A stretch of 18,499 nt of DNA, taken from the NCBI GenBank assembly GCA_003219345.1, contig QHOP01000367.1, positions 1-18,499 of the forward strand, read 5' to 3'. The notes beneath the pieces were generated by a model. It saw only the letters and a program-made list of their open reading frames with translations, made no database searches and was not told the DNA's origin. Of this stretch, positions 8,095 to 14,866 are shown piece by piece. The position numbers were made by a program, and so were the translations under genes. Source of the stretch: Verrucomicrobiota bacterium (GTDB taxonomy: Bacteria > Verrucomicrobiota > Verrucomicrobiia > Limisphaerales > AV2). Position 1 is the first letter of the stretch; the number at the start of each line of letters is the position of its first letter.

Positions 8095-8117
8095 TTTGGT
8101 TTCATCATGAAACCAAA
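8095..8117. promoter_or_regulatory. Perfect 10-bp inverted repeat (hairpin or operator)
   Basis: tttggtttca and tgaaaccaaa pair perfectly around the 3-nt loop tca. The hairpin starts 13 nt after the stop codon of the WD40 gene and lies 80 nt before the start chosen for the thioesterase gene. No T-run follows, so it is a poor intrinsic terminator. It could instead bind a regulator of the downstream gene or stabilise the mRNA end. Confidence 0.45.
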
Positions 8118-8197
8118 CTGGCGTGTTGACAGCCACGCTATGCGGGACTAGGGGAGTCTGCGGACAGTTCGTTTCATTTCCCCTGCACGAACGTGAG

Positions 8198-8659
8198 ATG
8201 TTGAAGTTGCCCCACACCAAATCGTGTTTCGTCTGCGGGCTTAACAATCCGCTGGGGTTGAAACTGGACTTTGAAACCGACGGCCGGATTGTGCGAGCGC
8301 GATTCGTGCCCAGGACCGAACACGTCGGTTTCAGAGAGACCGTTCACGGCGGACTGATCTCGACTGTGCTGGACGAAGCGATGGTGTGGGTGATCGGCGT
8401 GCGGACGAAGCGCTTCTCCTATTGCGCCGAGTTGAACGTGCGTTTCGTGCAACCCGCCCGGCCAAACGAGGAATTGCAGGTCATCGCCGAGCTGGTCGCC
8501 AACCGGCGCAACAAATTGTTCGAAGCGAAAGCGGAGTTGCGGAACCCGCGAGCCGAGGTTCACGCGAGCGCGACCGGAAAATATCTGCCGATTAAAGGAG
8601 ACTCGCTGGCAGACCTGTTGAGCGACTTTGCGGAAAGCACCGAGAGCCTCTTCGGATAG
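8198..8659 (+). CDS. PaaI-like hotdog thioesterase
   Basis: 153 residues from ATG 8198. The fold is that of the 4HBT/PaaI acyl-CoA thioesterases, cytoplasmic enzymes that hydrolyse acyl- or aryl-CoA. The sequence opens with CFVCG at 10-14 and NPLGLKL at 17-23, as in many small PaaI-type proteins. The catalytic helix motif HGGLISTVLDEAM is at 50-62, where His50-Gly-Gly and Asp59/Glu60 mark the active-site region. The strand LNVRFVQPARPNEEL (79-93) also fits the family. An in-frame ATG at 8123 would add 25 residues with no match to the fold. The start at 8198 directly precedes the family's N-terminal CxxCG element and has a weak gtgag upstream. The physiological substrate cannot be read from the sequence. 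The gene lies downstream of the WD40 cytochrome gene but has no obvious functional link to it. Confidence 0.85.
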   Translation: MLKLPHTKSCFVCGLNNPLGLKLDFETDGRIVRARFVPRTEHVGFRETVHGGLISTVLDEAMVWVIGVRTKRFSYCAELNVRFVQPARPNEELQVIAELVANRRNKLFEAKAELRNPRAEVHASATGKYLPIKGDSLADLLSDFAESTESLFG

Positions 8660-8690
8660 TTTTCCTGCGGGCGCCACGCGGCGGGGGACA

Positions 8691-8716
8691 ACGAACCACT
8701 GACCACCGACAACGGA
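8691..8716. repeat. gtggtcagtggtt-type repeat, complement copy
   Basis: Two words here, acgaaccactgaccac (8691-8706) and gacaacgga (8708-8716), are exact reverse complements of 11123-11138 and 11141-11149. The pair brackets the TolC-like and ATPase genes in inverted orientation. The copy lies in the 64-bp gap between two convergent genes. The sequence is non-coding and built of short iterated words. Confidence 0.6.
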
Positions 8717-8723
8717 CAAACAA

Positions 8724-10385
8724 TCACTTCACTTCCAGGGTCACGTGACGCCGCTCGAGCGTCGCTCCCTCGTTGAGGGCGAGTTGGGCGAGGGCGATGT
8801 TGTAGTCGGCCAACGCGCGGATTTCGGCCGACCGCGCCGACGTGAGGTCTTTCTGGAGTTGCAGGACGATAAAACTGGTGCTCTTGCCGTTTTCGAGTTT
8901 CTTTTGCTCGGCTTCGAGCGCGTCCTGGGCGTAACGGCTGGCTTCCTTGGTTGCCTTGACCCGCTCGAAGCTGGTGACGGCCACGGCGATCGCATTTTCG
9001 ATTTGGACCAGGACGGTCTGTTGCAGTTGCTTTAACTGCAGCGTAATTTGCGCCTTGGTGGCTTTGGCGGCCTTATAATTGTTGCGCGCGGCGGCGTTGC
9101 CCATGGGAACCGTCACCTGCGCCCCGGCCGAATAAAACGGACTGTTTCCGCGCTGAAACTGGTCGAAGGCGCCGCTGTATTCGCTGCTCGAAGCGTTGAA
9201 ACCGTAAGTGCCGAACAGGTCCAACTGCGGGAAAAGTTGGTTCTTCTGGAACCGGACGACGTAGCCCTGCTTTTCCAGACTGAGCTTGGCCTGCAGCAGG
9301 TCCGGACGCTGGCTCAGGCCCCTTTCCCAGCTCTCCTGCTTGTTGAACGACTGCGGCACTGCCAGGAGCGGCTCGGTCGGCTTCAGGGACGTCTCCTGCC
9401 ATTGCGAATAGTCGTCGCTCAGCAAATTCTTCAGTACCCTCTGCTGCGTGTCGCGCGTGCCCTGAGCGGCCAGCAAGTCAGCCTCGCTGCTGGCCACTTG
9501 CGATTGCGCCTGCTTTTCATCCAGCGGCGCCAATGCCCCGACCTCCACCCTCTTCTGGTTTTCCGCGAGCAGCCGTTTCGCCAGTTCCAGCGCCGCTTCC
9601 TGGACCTTCACGTTTTCCTCGGCGAAAATCAGGTTGTAGTAGGCCTCTTCCACAGCAGTCACGGTGTTCATGATCTGCGAGCGGAGGTCCAGATCGGAAA
9701 TTTTCAGGTTCCGCTTGTTGATCGCAATGCTCAGACGGGTGGAATCGATCCAGGAATTTTTCAGCACCGGCTGGCGCAGTTGCAAAAAGCCGATGCTGCC
9801 CGAAGTGTTCTCAAACGGAAAACGGGCCGGCACTGTGTTGTAGTTCGTGCTGTAGTAGGTAATGGTGTTGCCGGTGTTGACGTCCACGAAGCTGTTCGTG
9901 ACGATGAAAGGACTGTTCAAGTCGGACACCGAGCCGGGCTGCGTGCCGGCGCGGTCGGCCAGACTTCCGCCCAGGTCGTAAGTCAAACCCCAGGGAAGCA
10001 ATCCGTTGATGCCGGTTCTGAAGCTGTCACTGTCGCTCTCCGTGCCGCCGAATGGCCGGCCCTGCGGGTCAACGCCGCCGGGAGCTCGAGTGTAATCATG
10101 CTCGCCAGAGAACGTAAACGTCGGGTCATAACCCGCGTAGGAGAGGCCCAGCGTGTAGCGCGCGATCTCCGGACCGTACCGCTTGATCTGCACGTCAAAG
10201 TTGTGCTGTAACGCTGTCTGAAGGCAATCCTCGAGCGTTAAACTTTTTATAACGGAGTTCGTCGTTTGCGCGCTCGCGGCGACCATAGCGACACAAAACC
10301 CGGCCAGAATATTTCGTAAGATTCGCATTGGGGTGGGAGATTGCTTCATTGGAACAAAATCGTCAAACAAACGTGGTGCTTTCAT
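8724..10385 (-). CDS. TolC-like outer-membrane efflux protein
   Basis: 553 residues in the outer-membrane efflux protein family (PF02321), whose trimers form an outer-membrane barrel and a periplasmic helical tunnel for export pumps. A hydrophobic signal core lies at residues 25-38 with likely cleavage at ASA/Q39-40. Two repeats follow, at about 45-330 and 355-540. Long helices rich in Ala, Gln, Leu and Glu include LEDCLQTALQHN (51-62), VEEAYYNLIFAEENV (245-259) and GKSTSFIVLQLQKDL (500-514). An inserted segment at about 100-195, rich in Gly, Asn, Thr and Tyr, lies where surface loops are expected. The ATG at 10385 has a gagg-like element upstream at long spacing. In-frame ATGs at 10349 and 10328 would give a more usual signal peptide, so the start is uncertain. 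It lies 60 bp downstream of the ATPase gene on the same strand and is probably its export partner. Confidence 0.92.
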   Translation of the reverse strand: MKAPRLFDDFVPMKQSPTPMRILRNILAGFCVAMVAASAQTTNSVIKSLTLEDCLQTALQHNFDVQIKRYGPEIARYTLGLSYAGYDPTFTFSGEHDYTRAPGGVDPQGRPFGGTESDSDSFRTGINGLLPWGLTYDLGGSLADRAGTQPGSVSDLNSPFIVTNSFVDVNTGNTITYYSTNYNTVPARFPFENTSGSIGFLQLRQPVLKNSWIDSTRLSIAINKRNLKISDLDLRSQIMNTVTAVEEAYYNLIFAEENVKVQEAALELAKRLLAENQKRVEVGALAPLDEKQAQSQVASSEADLLAAQGTRDTQQRVLKNLLSDDYSQWQETSLKPTEPLLAVPQSFNKQESWERGLSQRPDLLQAKLSLEKQGYVVRFQKNQLFPQLDLFGTYGFNASSSEYSGAFDQFQRGNSPFYSAGAQVTVPMGNAAARNNYKAAKATKAQITLQLKQLQQTVLVQIENAIAVAVTSFERVKATKEASRYAQDALEAEQKKLENGKSTSFIVLQLQKDLTSARSAEIRALADYNIALAQLALNEGATLERRHVTLEVK

Positions 10386-10445
10386 GACACCGTTTTTCCC
10401 TCTGGAGTTACAAACATTTTCCGCTCTTTCGACATCCTCGATTCG

Positions 10446-11111
10446 TCACTCTTTGGCCAGCCAACCGTCCCGCAACCGGATAACGCGATGACCGTAGGCG
10501 GCGTTGGTTTCGGAATGCGTGACTTGGACGATGGTCGTCCCGGCGTCATTCAGCTTCTTGAACAGTTCCATGATCTCGCGGCCCTGGTCCGAATGCAGAT
10601 TGCCGGTCGGCTCGTCCGCCAGGATCAACGACGGCTTCGCGACGATTGCCCGCGCCACGGCCACCAGTTGTTGTTGGCCGCCGGACAACTGGCTGGGAAA
10701 CAAATCTTTCTTGGCCACGATGCCAAAGCGATCGAGCGTGTCGGCGACGATGCCCTCGCGCTCGGACTTTCTCACGTCGCGATACGACAGCGGGATGTCC
10801 AGGTTCTCCGCCACCGTGAGGTCTTCGAGCAAATGAAATTGTTGAAATACAAAGCCGACATGGCGCTTGTTGAGCGCCGCCCGTTCCTTGGGCGCGAGCT
10901 TGTGCACCGCCTGATCGAACAGGTAATACTCGCCCTCCCACGCGCTGTCGTAGAAGCCGATGATGCTGAGCAAAGTGGATTTGCCCGCGCCGCTCGGTCC
11001 CATGATGGTGACGAACTCGCCTTCGGCAATATCCAGGTTGATCTGGCGCAGCAAGTAAGTGAATCCCGCCTTGGTCTTTACCGATTTTTCAAGGTTTAGC
11101 AGTTTGATCAT
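10446..11111 (-). CDS. ABC transporter ATPase, LolD/MacB type
   Basis: A 221-residue ATP-binding subunit that energises FtsX-fold permeases such as LolCE or MacB. All catalytic motifs are intact: Walker A GPSGAGKST (38-46), Q-loop at Gln90-Gln91, signature LSGGQQQ (142-148), Walker B LILADEP (162-168) and the switch His199. The NLHSDQG segment after Walker B fits the LolD/MacB branch. The protein is cytoplasmic and docks to the membrane permeases. It is the only ATPase gene in the window and follows the ADOP permease genes, which lack ATPase domains of their own, so it is the obvious candidate to power them. It precedes the TolC-like gene by 60 bp. The ATG at 11111 has only a weak gaag element upstream. 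The length is normal for the family. The substrate is unknown. Confidence 0.94.
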   Translation of the reverse strand: MIKLLNLEKSVKTKAGFTYLLRQINLDIAEGEFVTIMGPSGAGKSTLLSIIGFYDSAWEGEYYLFDQAVHKLAPKERAALNKRHVGFVFQQFHLLEDLTVAENLDIPLSYRDVRKSEREGIVADTLDRFGIVAKKDLFPSQLSGGQQQLVAVARAIVAKPSLILADEPTGNLHSDQGREIMELFKKLNDAGTTIVQVTHSETNAAYGHRVIRLRDGWLAKE

Positions 11112-11122
11112 AAATTTCTTCT

Positions 11123-11149
11123 GTGGTCAGTGGTTCGTGGTCCGTTGTC
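11123..11149. repeat. gtggtcagtggtt-type repeat, direct copy
   Basis: Contains gtggtcagtggttcgt (11123-11138) and tccgttgtc (11141-11149), both exact reverse complements of words at 8691-8716. A looser relative (cagtggtc, gttgtcggttgc) occurs at 17337-17358. It lies just upstream of the ATPase start, so it falls in the leader of that gene. Confidence 0.55.
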
Positions 11150-11206
11150 AGTTGCTTGATTCCCGATTCCGCATTCGATCTTTGGCTCTGGAAAATGTCG
11201 AAATCT

Positions 11207-11334
11207 GAATGACGAATGTCGAAGGAATGTCGAAGCACGAATGTCCAAATCGTTCCGGCCAGCTCGCAGGCTTTGACCTTCGTCATTGGGAATTAGGAAT
11301 TCTTTCGTCATTAGGAATTCGTCATTCGTCATTC
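11207..11334. repeat. Inverted repeat of gaatgacgaatg words
   Basis: gaatgacgaatg (11207-11218) and cattcgtcattc (11323-11334) are perfect 12-nt complements. Between them are further partial copies, gaatgtcgaa to the left and direct repeats of ttaggaattc and cgtcatt at 11281-11334. The region lies between the intact ADOP gene and the ATPase gene and has no coding potential. Together with the neighbouring elements it fills the 285-bp gap. Confidence 0.6.
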
Positions 11335-11354
11335 GCAACGCCGCGTCTCCCCAC

Positions 11355-11393
11355 GTTCGATGTTCAGCGTTCGATGTTGCATGTTCGATGTTC
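11355..11393. repeat. Iterated gttcgatgtt words
   Basis: gttcgatgtt occurs three times within 39 nt, separated by cagc and gcat, and ends 3 nt before the stop codon of the ADOP permease gene. These are the same words as in the inverted repeat at 2299-2395, so the family is dispersed in this genome. Confidence 0.6.
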
Positions 11394-11396
11394 GTT

Positions 11397-13901
11397 TCAT
11401 TCATAACGCAGCGCCTCCATCGGATCGACTCGCGCCGCCCGTCGCGCCGGCAGCCAGCACGCCAGCAGCGCGACGGCAGAAAGGAAAAGGAGCACGCCCG
11501 CCAGGACAACCGGATCGTTTGGCCTGACCTCGAACAGCTTGAAAAGCTGGTTCCCCAGGAGCCGTGTGAGCCACAACGCCGCCACGAGTCCCGCCACCAC
11601 ACCGACTCCTATCAAGCGCGCTCCCTCGCGCAAGACCATACCCAGCACCCGACGCCGTTCCGCGCCCATCGCCATGCGAATCCCGATTTCACGCGTGCGC
11701 CTGGTGACCGCATACGAGAGCACGCCGTAGATGCCAAGCGCGGACAACAACAGTCCGCCCGCGGCGATCACCATCAGATAGTACATGTACGTCCGTCGCG
11801 CTTGCGTGGAATCGTAGAGTTTTTGTTTGACGACATGGATGTCCGGTGTCCCCATCGCAGGCTCGGCGGCCTTCAATTCCTTTCGGATGACCTGAGTCAA
11901 AGCGCGCGGGTCGGTGTGAATGCGCATCAGAAACGTCGGCGGCCCGCCCTGCAAATCCAATTCCTGGTACGGCCGGTAGAAGGTCGGAAACACTTCCTGG
12001 TCGTAACTGTAGTCGCGGATGTCACCGACAACTCCCACCACTTCATACACCTGGTCACCCGCGCCTGGAGCGCCTGGCGCTCGAAACTTCCTGCCCACGG
12101 CGACCTCTTCCGGCCAGCAGAGTTGGGCCATCGTCTCGTTGATGATCGCAGTGCCGCTTCCTTCACCGATGTCGTCTCTGTTGAAATAACGGCCTGCCAG
12201 CAGCGGGACGCGCATCGCCCGAAAAAGGTCGCTTTCCTCCATACCGCAACCAACACGATAGAGTTCCACCGATTGCGGGCCGCCATCCACATTGAACGTT
12301 TCCGGGAAACCGCTTTCCTTCTCGATGCCGACGGCTTTGACTCCTGGCAACGCGGCGAATCGTTCGCGCAAATCGGCGAGGAGAAGACTCGTTTTTTCCC
12401 GTTGCCGTTCGTATTTCTCCCAGGGCAACTGAACGCTCACGCGCAGTAGATTCTCCGGGTCGAATCCGGGATTGACGTGAAGCAGGCGAACAACGTTTTC
12501 AATCATCAGCCCCGCGCCGGTCAACAAGATCAGGGCCAACGCGACCTGAATGACCACCAACCCGCCGTGATAGCGACGCCAACCGATGCCAACCGTCGCG
12601 CCCGTCCCCGCCTGCTTCATGGCGTTCGCCAGGGCCACTCGACTTCCGCGCAAACCCGGCGCCAGCCCCGCCGCCAATCCTGTCCCAAGTGAAATCAGCA
12701 GAGTGATGCCCAGCGCGGACCCGTCAATCCGGACCTCCTTCAGATGCGGTCTCCAGTAAGGAATAAATGACTCCAGTGCCATCATTCCCCACACGGTTAT
12801 CACCAGACCGGCCAGCCCGCCGAGGAATGCCAACAGAACGCTTTCGGTCAGAACCTGCCGCATCAATCGAACACGACCCGCACCGAGCGCGGCGCGAATG
12901 GCCAGTTCCTGCTGACGATTCTCGGTCCTGGCCAGTATCAAATTCGCGACGTTCGCGCACGCGATGAGCAGCACAAAGCCGAGCGCCCCGACCAAACCGA
13001 AGAGGGTCCGTTTCAAATTCATGCCTAATTGCCCTTCGACGAAAATTTCACGCAAAGGCCGGATGCGAATGCTCCAACCCTCCTTTTGAATAAACATGGC
13101 ATAACCGTAACGTAACCAGTCGGTCTTAGGCGACATGCCACGTGGATACTCCCTCATCAATCGTTGTGTCAGCACATCGAGCATGGCCTGCGCCTGCTGA
13201 GCGCTCACGCCTGGCTTCAGGCGCGCGAACACCTTGTAGTTTGGAGTCTCAACGAGATCGGGTCTCACGTGCGGGTCTTCCGCCGGCAGCCAGAACTGAT
13301 CTCCTCCCCAGGGGAATCCAAAATGAGACGGCATGACTCCAATCGCCGTGAAGCGGCGCCCGGACAACTCGATGCTCTTGCCGATCACGTCGGCATCTCC
13401 GCTAAAATGAGATTTCCAGAACGCATAAGCGATAACAATAGCGGAATCTGCGATCGGCATTCCGTCCTTGCCGATCGGAACCGCTTCATCCGGAGCAAAC
13501 GTGCGGCCAAGAATCGGCCTTGCGTTCCAACATCCGAAAAAGTCAGACGAGACCCTTGAACCTTGCACTCTCTCAGTGAAATCGCCGGTCTTACTCGAAA
13601 AAGGAGTGCCGCTATTGGCCCACACGAGATCGGAAAAGAAATCCTGATTCTCCCTCAGAGCTTGAAACACAGGCGGGCCCACGCCATGGAAGAATCCGCT
13701 CTGCCGTTGTTCGCTGTTTTGCTCGCCGATCTGCATGAGTCGTTCCGGCTCCGGCCCCGGCACGGGATTCAACAGCGTCGAGTTGACAACGCTGAAGATC
13801 GCCGTGTTCGCTCCGATGCCCAGCCCGAGCGTGAGCACAGCGACAGCGGTGAATCCGGGGTTCTTCAACAGTTGGCGGAAGGCGAATTTGAAATCGTTCA
13901 T
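11397..13901 (-). CDS. ADOP-type ABC transporter permease, intact
   Basis: An 834-residue permease of the ADOP family (acidobacterial duplicated orphan permease), which has two MacB-periplasmic-core/FtsX units and no ATPase domain. It begins with the family signature NDFKFAFRQLLKNPGF (2-17) and a first membrane helix (17-40), followed by a periplasmic core (about 55-290). The central membrane block (about 298-470) contains LLIACANVANLILAR (311-325). A second periplasmic core (about 475-690) includes the motifs INETMAQ (587-593) and VVGVVGD (621-627). The last FtsX block carries the SALGIYGVLSY motif (720-730) and ends with the basic segment ARRAARVDPMEALRYE. The frame is complete. The ATG at 13901 has no Shine-Dalgarno sequence. 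The gene lies upstream of the ATPase and TolC-like genes on the same strand and probably works with that ATPase. The substrate is unknown; lipid, peptide or antibiotic export is plausible for the superfamily. Confidence 0.95.
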   Translation of the reverse strand: MNDFKFAFRQLLKNPGFTAVAVLTLGLGIGANTAIFSVVNSTLLNPVPGPEPERLMQIGEQNSEQRQSGFFHGVGPPVFQALRENQDFFSDLVWANSGTPFSSKTGDFTERVQGSRVSSDFFGCWNARPILGRTFAPDEAVPIGKDGMPIADSAIVIAYAFWKSHFSGDADVIGKSIELSGRRFTAIGVMPSHFGFPWGGDQFWLPAEDPHVRPDLVETPNYKVFARLKPGVSAQQAQAMLDVLTQRLMREYPRGMSPKTDWLRYGYAMFIQKEGWSIRIRPLREIFVEGQLGMNLKRTLFGLVGALGFVLLIACANVANLILARTENRQQELAIRAALGAGRVRLMRQVLTESVLLAFLGGLAGLVITVWGMMALESFIPYWRPHLKEVRIDGSALGITLLISLGTGLAAGLAPGLRGSRVALANAMKQAGTGATVGIGWRRYHGGLVVIQVALALILLTGAGLMIENVVRLLHVNPGFDPENLLRVSVQLPWEKYERQREKTSLLLADLRERFAALPGVKAVGIEKESGFPETFNVDGGPQSVELYRVGCGMEESDLFRAMRVPLLAGRYFNRDDIGEGSGTAIINETMAQLCWPEEVAVGRKFRAPGAPGAGDQVYEVVGVVGDIRDYSYDQEVFPTFYRPYQELDLQGGPPTFLMRIHTDPRALTQVIRKELKAAEPAMGTPDIHVVKQKLYDSTQARRTYMYYLMVIAAGGLLLSALGIYGVLSYAVTRRTREIGIRMAMGAERRRVLGMVLREGARLIGVGVVAGLVAALWLTRLLGNQLFKLFEVRPNDPVVLAGVLLFLSAVALLACWLPARRAARVDPMEALRYE

Positions 13902-14012
13902 GGTTCGTTAAAAGCGTTAAAAGAGTTGAACCGTTAAATCGGCAGACGCGGCGAAAGAGCATTGGCAATTCGCTTTCACGTTTTAACGATTTAACGGTTT
14001 CAACGATTCAAC
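13902..14012. repeat. ADOP leader element, copy 1
   Basis: A region of about 110 bp directly upstream of the intact ADOP start and similar to 17214-17322, upstream of the ADOP pseudogene. The arms gttgaaccgttaaatcg (13925-13941) and cgatttaacggtttcaac (13987-14004) are complementary apart from one extra base. Both are made of iterated cgttaaat/cgttgaat words. The core between them (from about 13942 to 13990) differs from the other copy at about 6 of 49 positions. It may be a leader or attenuator that travelled with the gene, or a dispersed repeat. Confidence 0.7.
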
Positions 14013-14046
14013 CAGCGTTTGCTCGACCGATCTGGGTTCGACCACA

Positions 14047-14709
14047 TCATTTGTTCGGCATAATCTTCAGATTGGCGATGACGCCGTAGCCATTGCACCA
14101 AAGGCCAACGGAGCCGCCTGGGCGGTCGCTGAGTTCGTTCACCACCAACGATGGCTCCGTAGCGCCGTTGACGAAGACTTTTACCTGCCGCTTCTCGACG
14201 ACCACCTTGGCGTGAAACCAGGCATCGCCATCAGGCGCGGGTTCGATGGGTTTCTCGAACTGGCCAGGCTTTTCCTTCCGCAGCTTTTGCCACGACCATT
14301 GCGGCTCAGAAACGTATTGCACAGCGTGCGATTTCTTTTCGGGATCAGCCGCACGAAAATTGAACGGACGGAAATAGACCGCATCGTGGGTTGCCAGATC
14401 CACTGCGCGGAAAGCCACGCCGACGAAGCTGCTTTGCGGCGGCGCGCTTTTGCCCTTTGCATCGAACTCGATGGTGCCAGCGCTGAACTCGAATCCATCA
14501 AGCCAGACGACATTCTGCCCAGGCTTGTTGAACTCGATGGCCGCCGCGCCATCCTTCTCAATGAGTTTCGTCGCGCCGATGCTGCCCTTCCATCCCTTTC
14601 CATCGGGCACGGCCTTTAAGTCGGGTGTGAGAGTCTGCGCGCTGGATGAACGGGTGCAGCAAGTGAGAATTAGGGCGGTTACACTTATGCTCAGGATTCT
14701 GATCTTCAC
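14047..14709 (-). CDS. Exported concanavalin-like (DUF1080/LamG-type) domain protein
   Basis: 220 residues from the GTG at 14709. That start is preserved by a good aagga element six to seven nt upstream and is followed by a signal peptide (KIRILSISVTALILTCC) with likely cleavage at SSA/Q25. An in-frame ATG at 14775 would begin inside intergenic repeat sequence and is rejected. The mature part looks like one beta-sandwich of the concanavalin/3-keto-disaccharide-hydrolase-like (DUF1080) type. Supporting strands include GTIEFDAKGK, FVGVAFRAVD, AVYFRPFNF, WFHAKVVVEKRQVKVFVNG and a closing GSVGLWCNGYGVIANLKI. Such domains bind or cleave sugars, but I cannot identify catalytic residues, so the function is open. 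It lies between two ADOP permease genes on the same strand, where an unrelated secreted protein is unexpected. It could be a cargo, an accessory factor or an insertion. Confidence 0.75.
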   Translation of the reverse strand: MKIRILSISVTALILTCCTRSSSAQTLTPDLKAVPDGKGWKGSIGATKLIEKDGAAAIEFNKPGQNVVWLDGFEFSAGTIEFDAKGKSAPPQSSFVGVAFRAVDLATHDAVYFRPFNFRAADPEKKSHAVQYVSEPQWSWQKLRKEKPGQFEKPIEPAPDGDAWFHAKVVVEKRQVKVFVNGATEPSLVVNELSDRPGGSVGLWCNGYGVIANLKIMPNK

Positions 14710-14732
14710 GCTATTTCCTTTCTCTTCGTGGG

Positions 14733-14846
14733 CAAAACACCAAATCCCAAACACCAAGCTCCAGAGAAATCCCAAACTTCAGATTCCAAAACCTGCAGCA
14801 GGCTCGCTGCCTTGGAGCTTTGCACTTGGAGCTTCTTTGGTGTTCG
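14733..14846. repeat. Inverted repeat of accaa/ttggagc words
   Basis: The left side (14733-14762: gcaaaacaccaa, ccaaacaccaagctcca) pairs imperfectly with the right side (14813-14846: ttggagctt twice, then ctttggtgtt). The centre holds the small palindrome gcagcaggctcgctgc. The element fills most of the gap between the pseudogene end and the GTG start of the small exported protein. It explains why open frame upstream of that GTG is not coding. Confidence 0.5.
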
Positions 14847-14866
14847 GAGCTCGGTTTTTGAAGTTT

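Noticed and set aside
9048..10211. 387-residue plus-strand open frame opposite the TolC-like gene
   Set aside because: Shadow of a well-supported gene with no domain or ribosome site.
11286..12449. 387-residue plus-strand open frame opposite the ADOP gene
   Set aside because: It starts in intergenic repeats and runs antisense to conserved ADOP sequence.
14710..14775. ATG start at 14775 for the small exported protein
   Set aside because: The extension is encoded by intergenic repeat words. The GTG at 14709 has a good ribosome site and a signal peptide.
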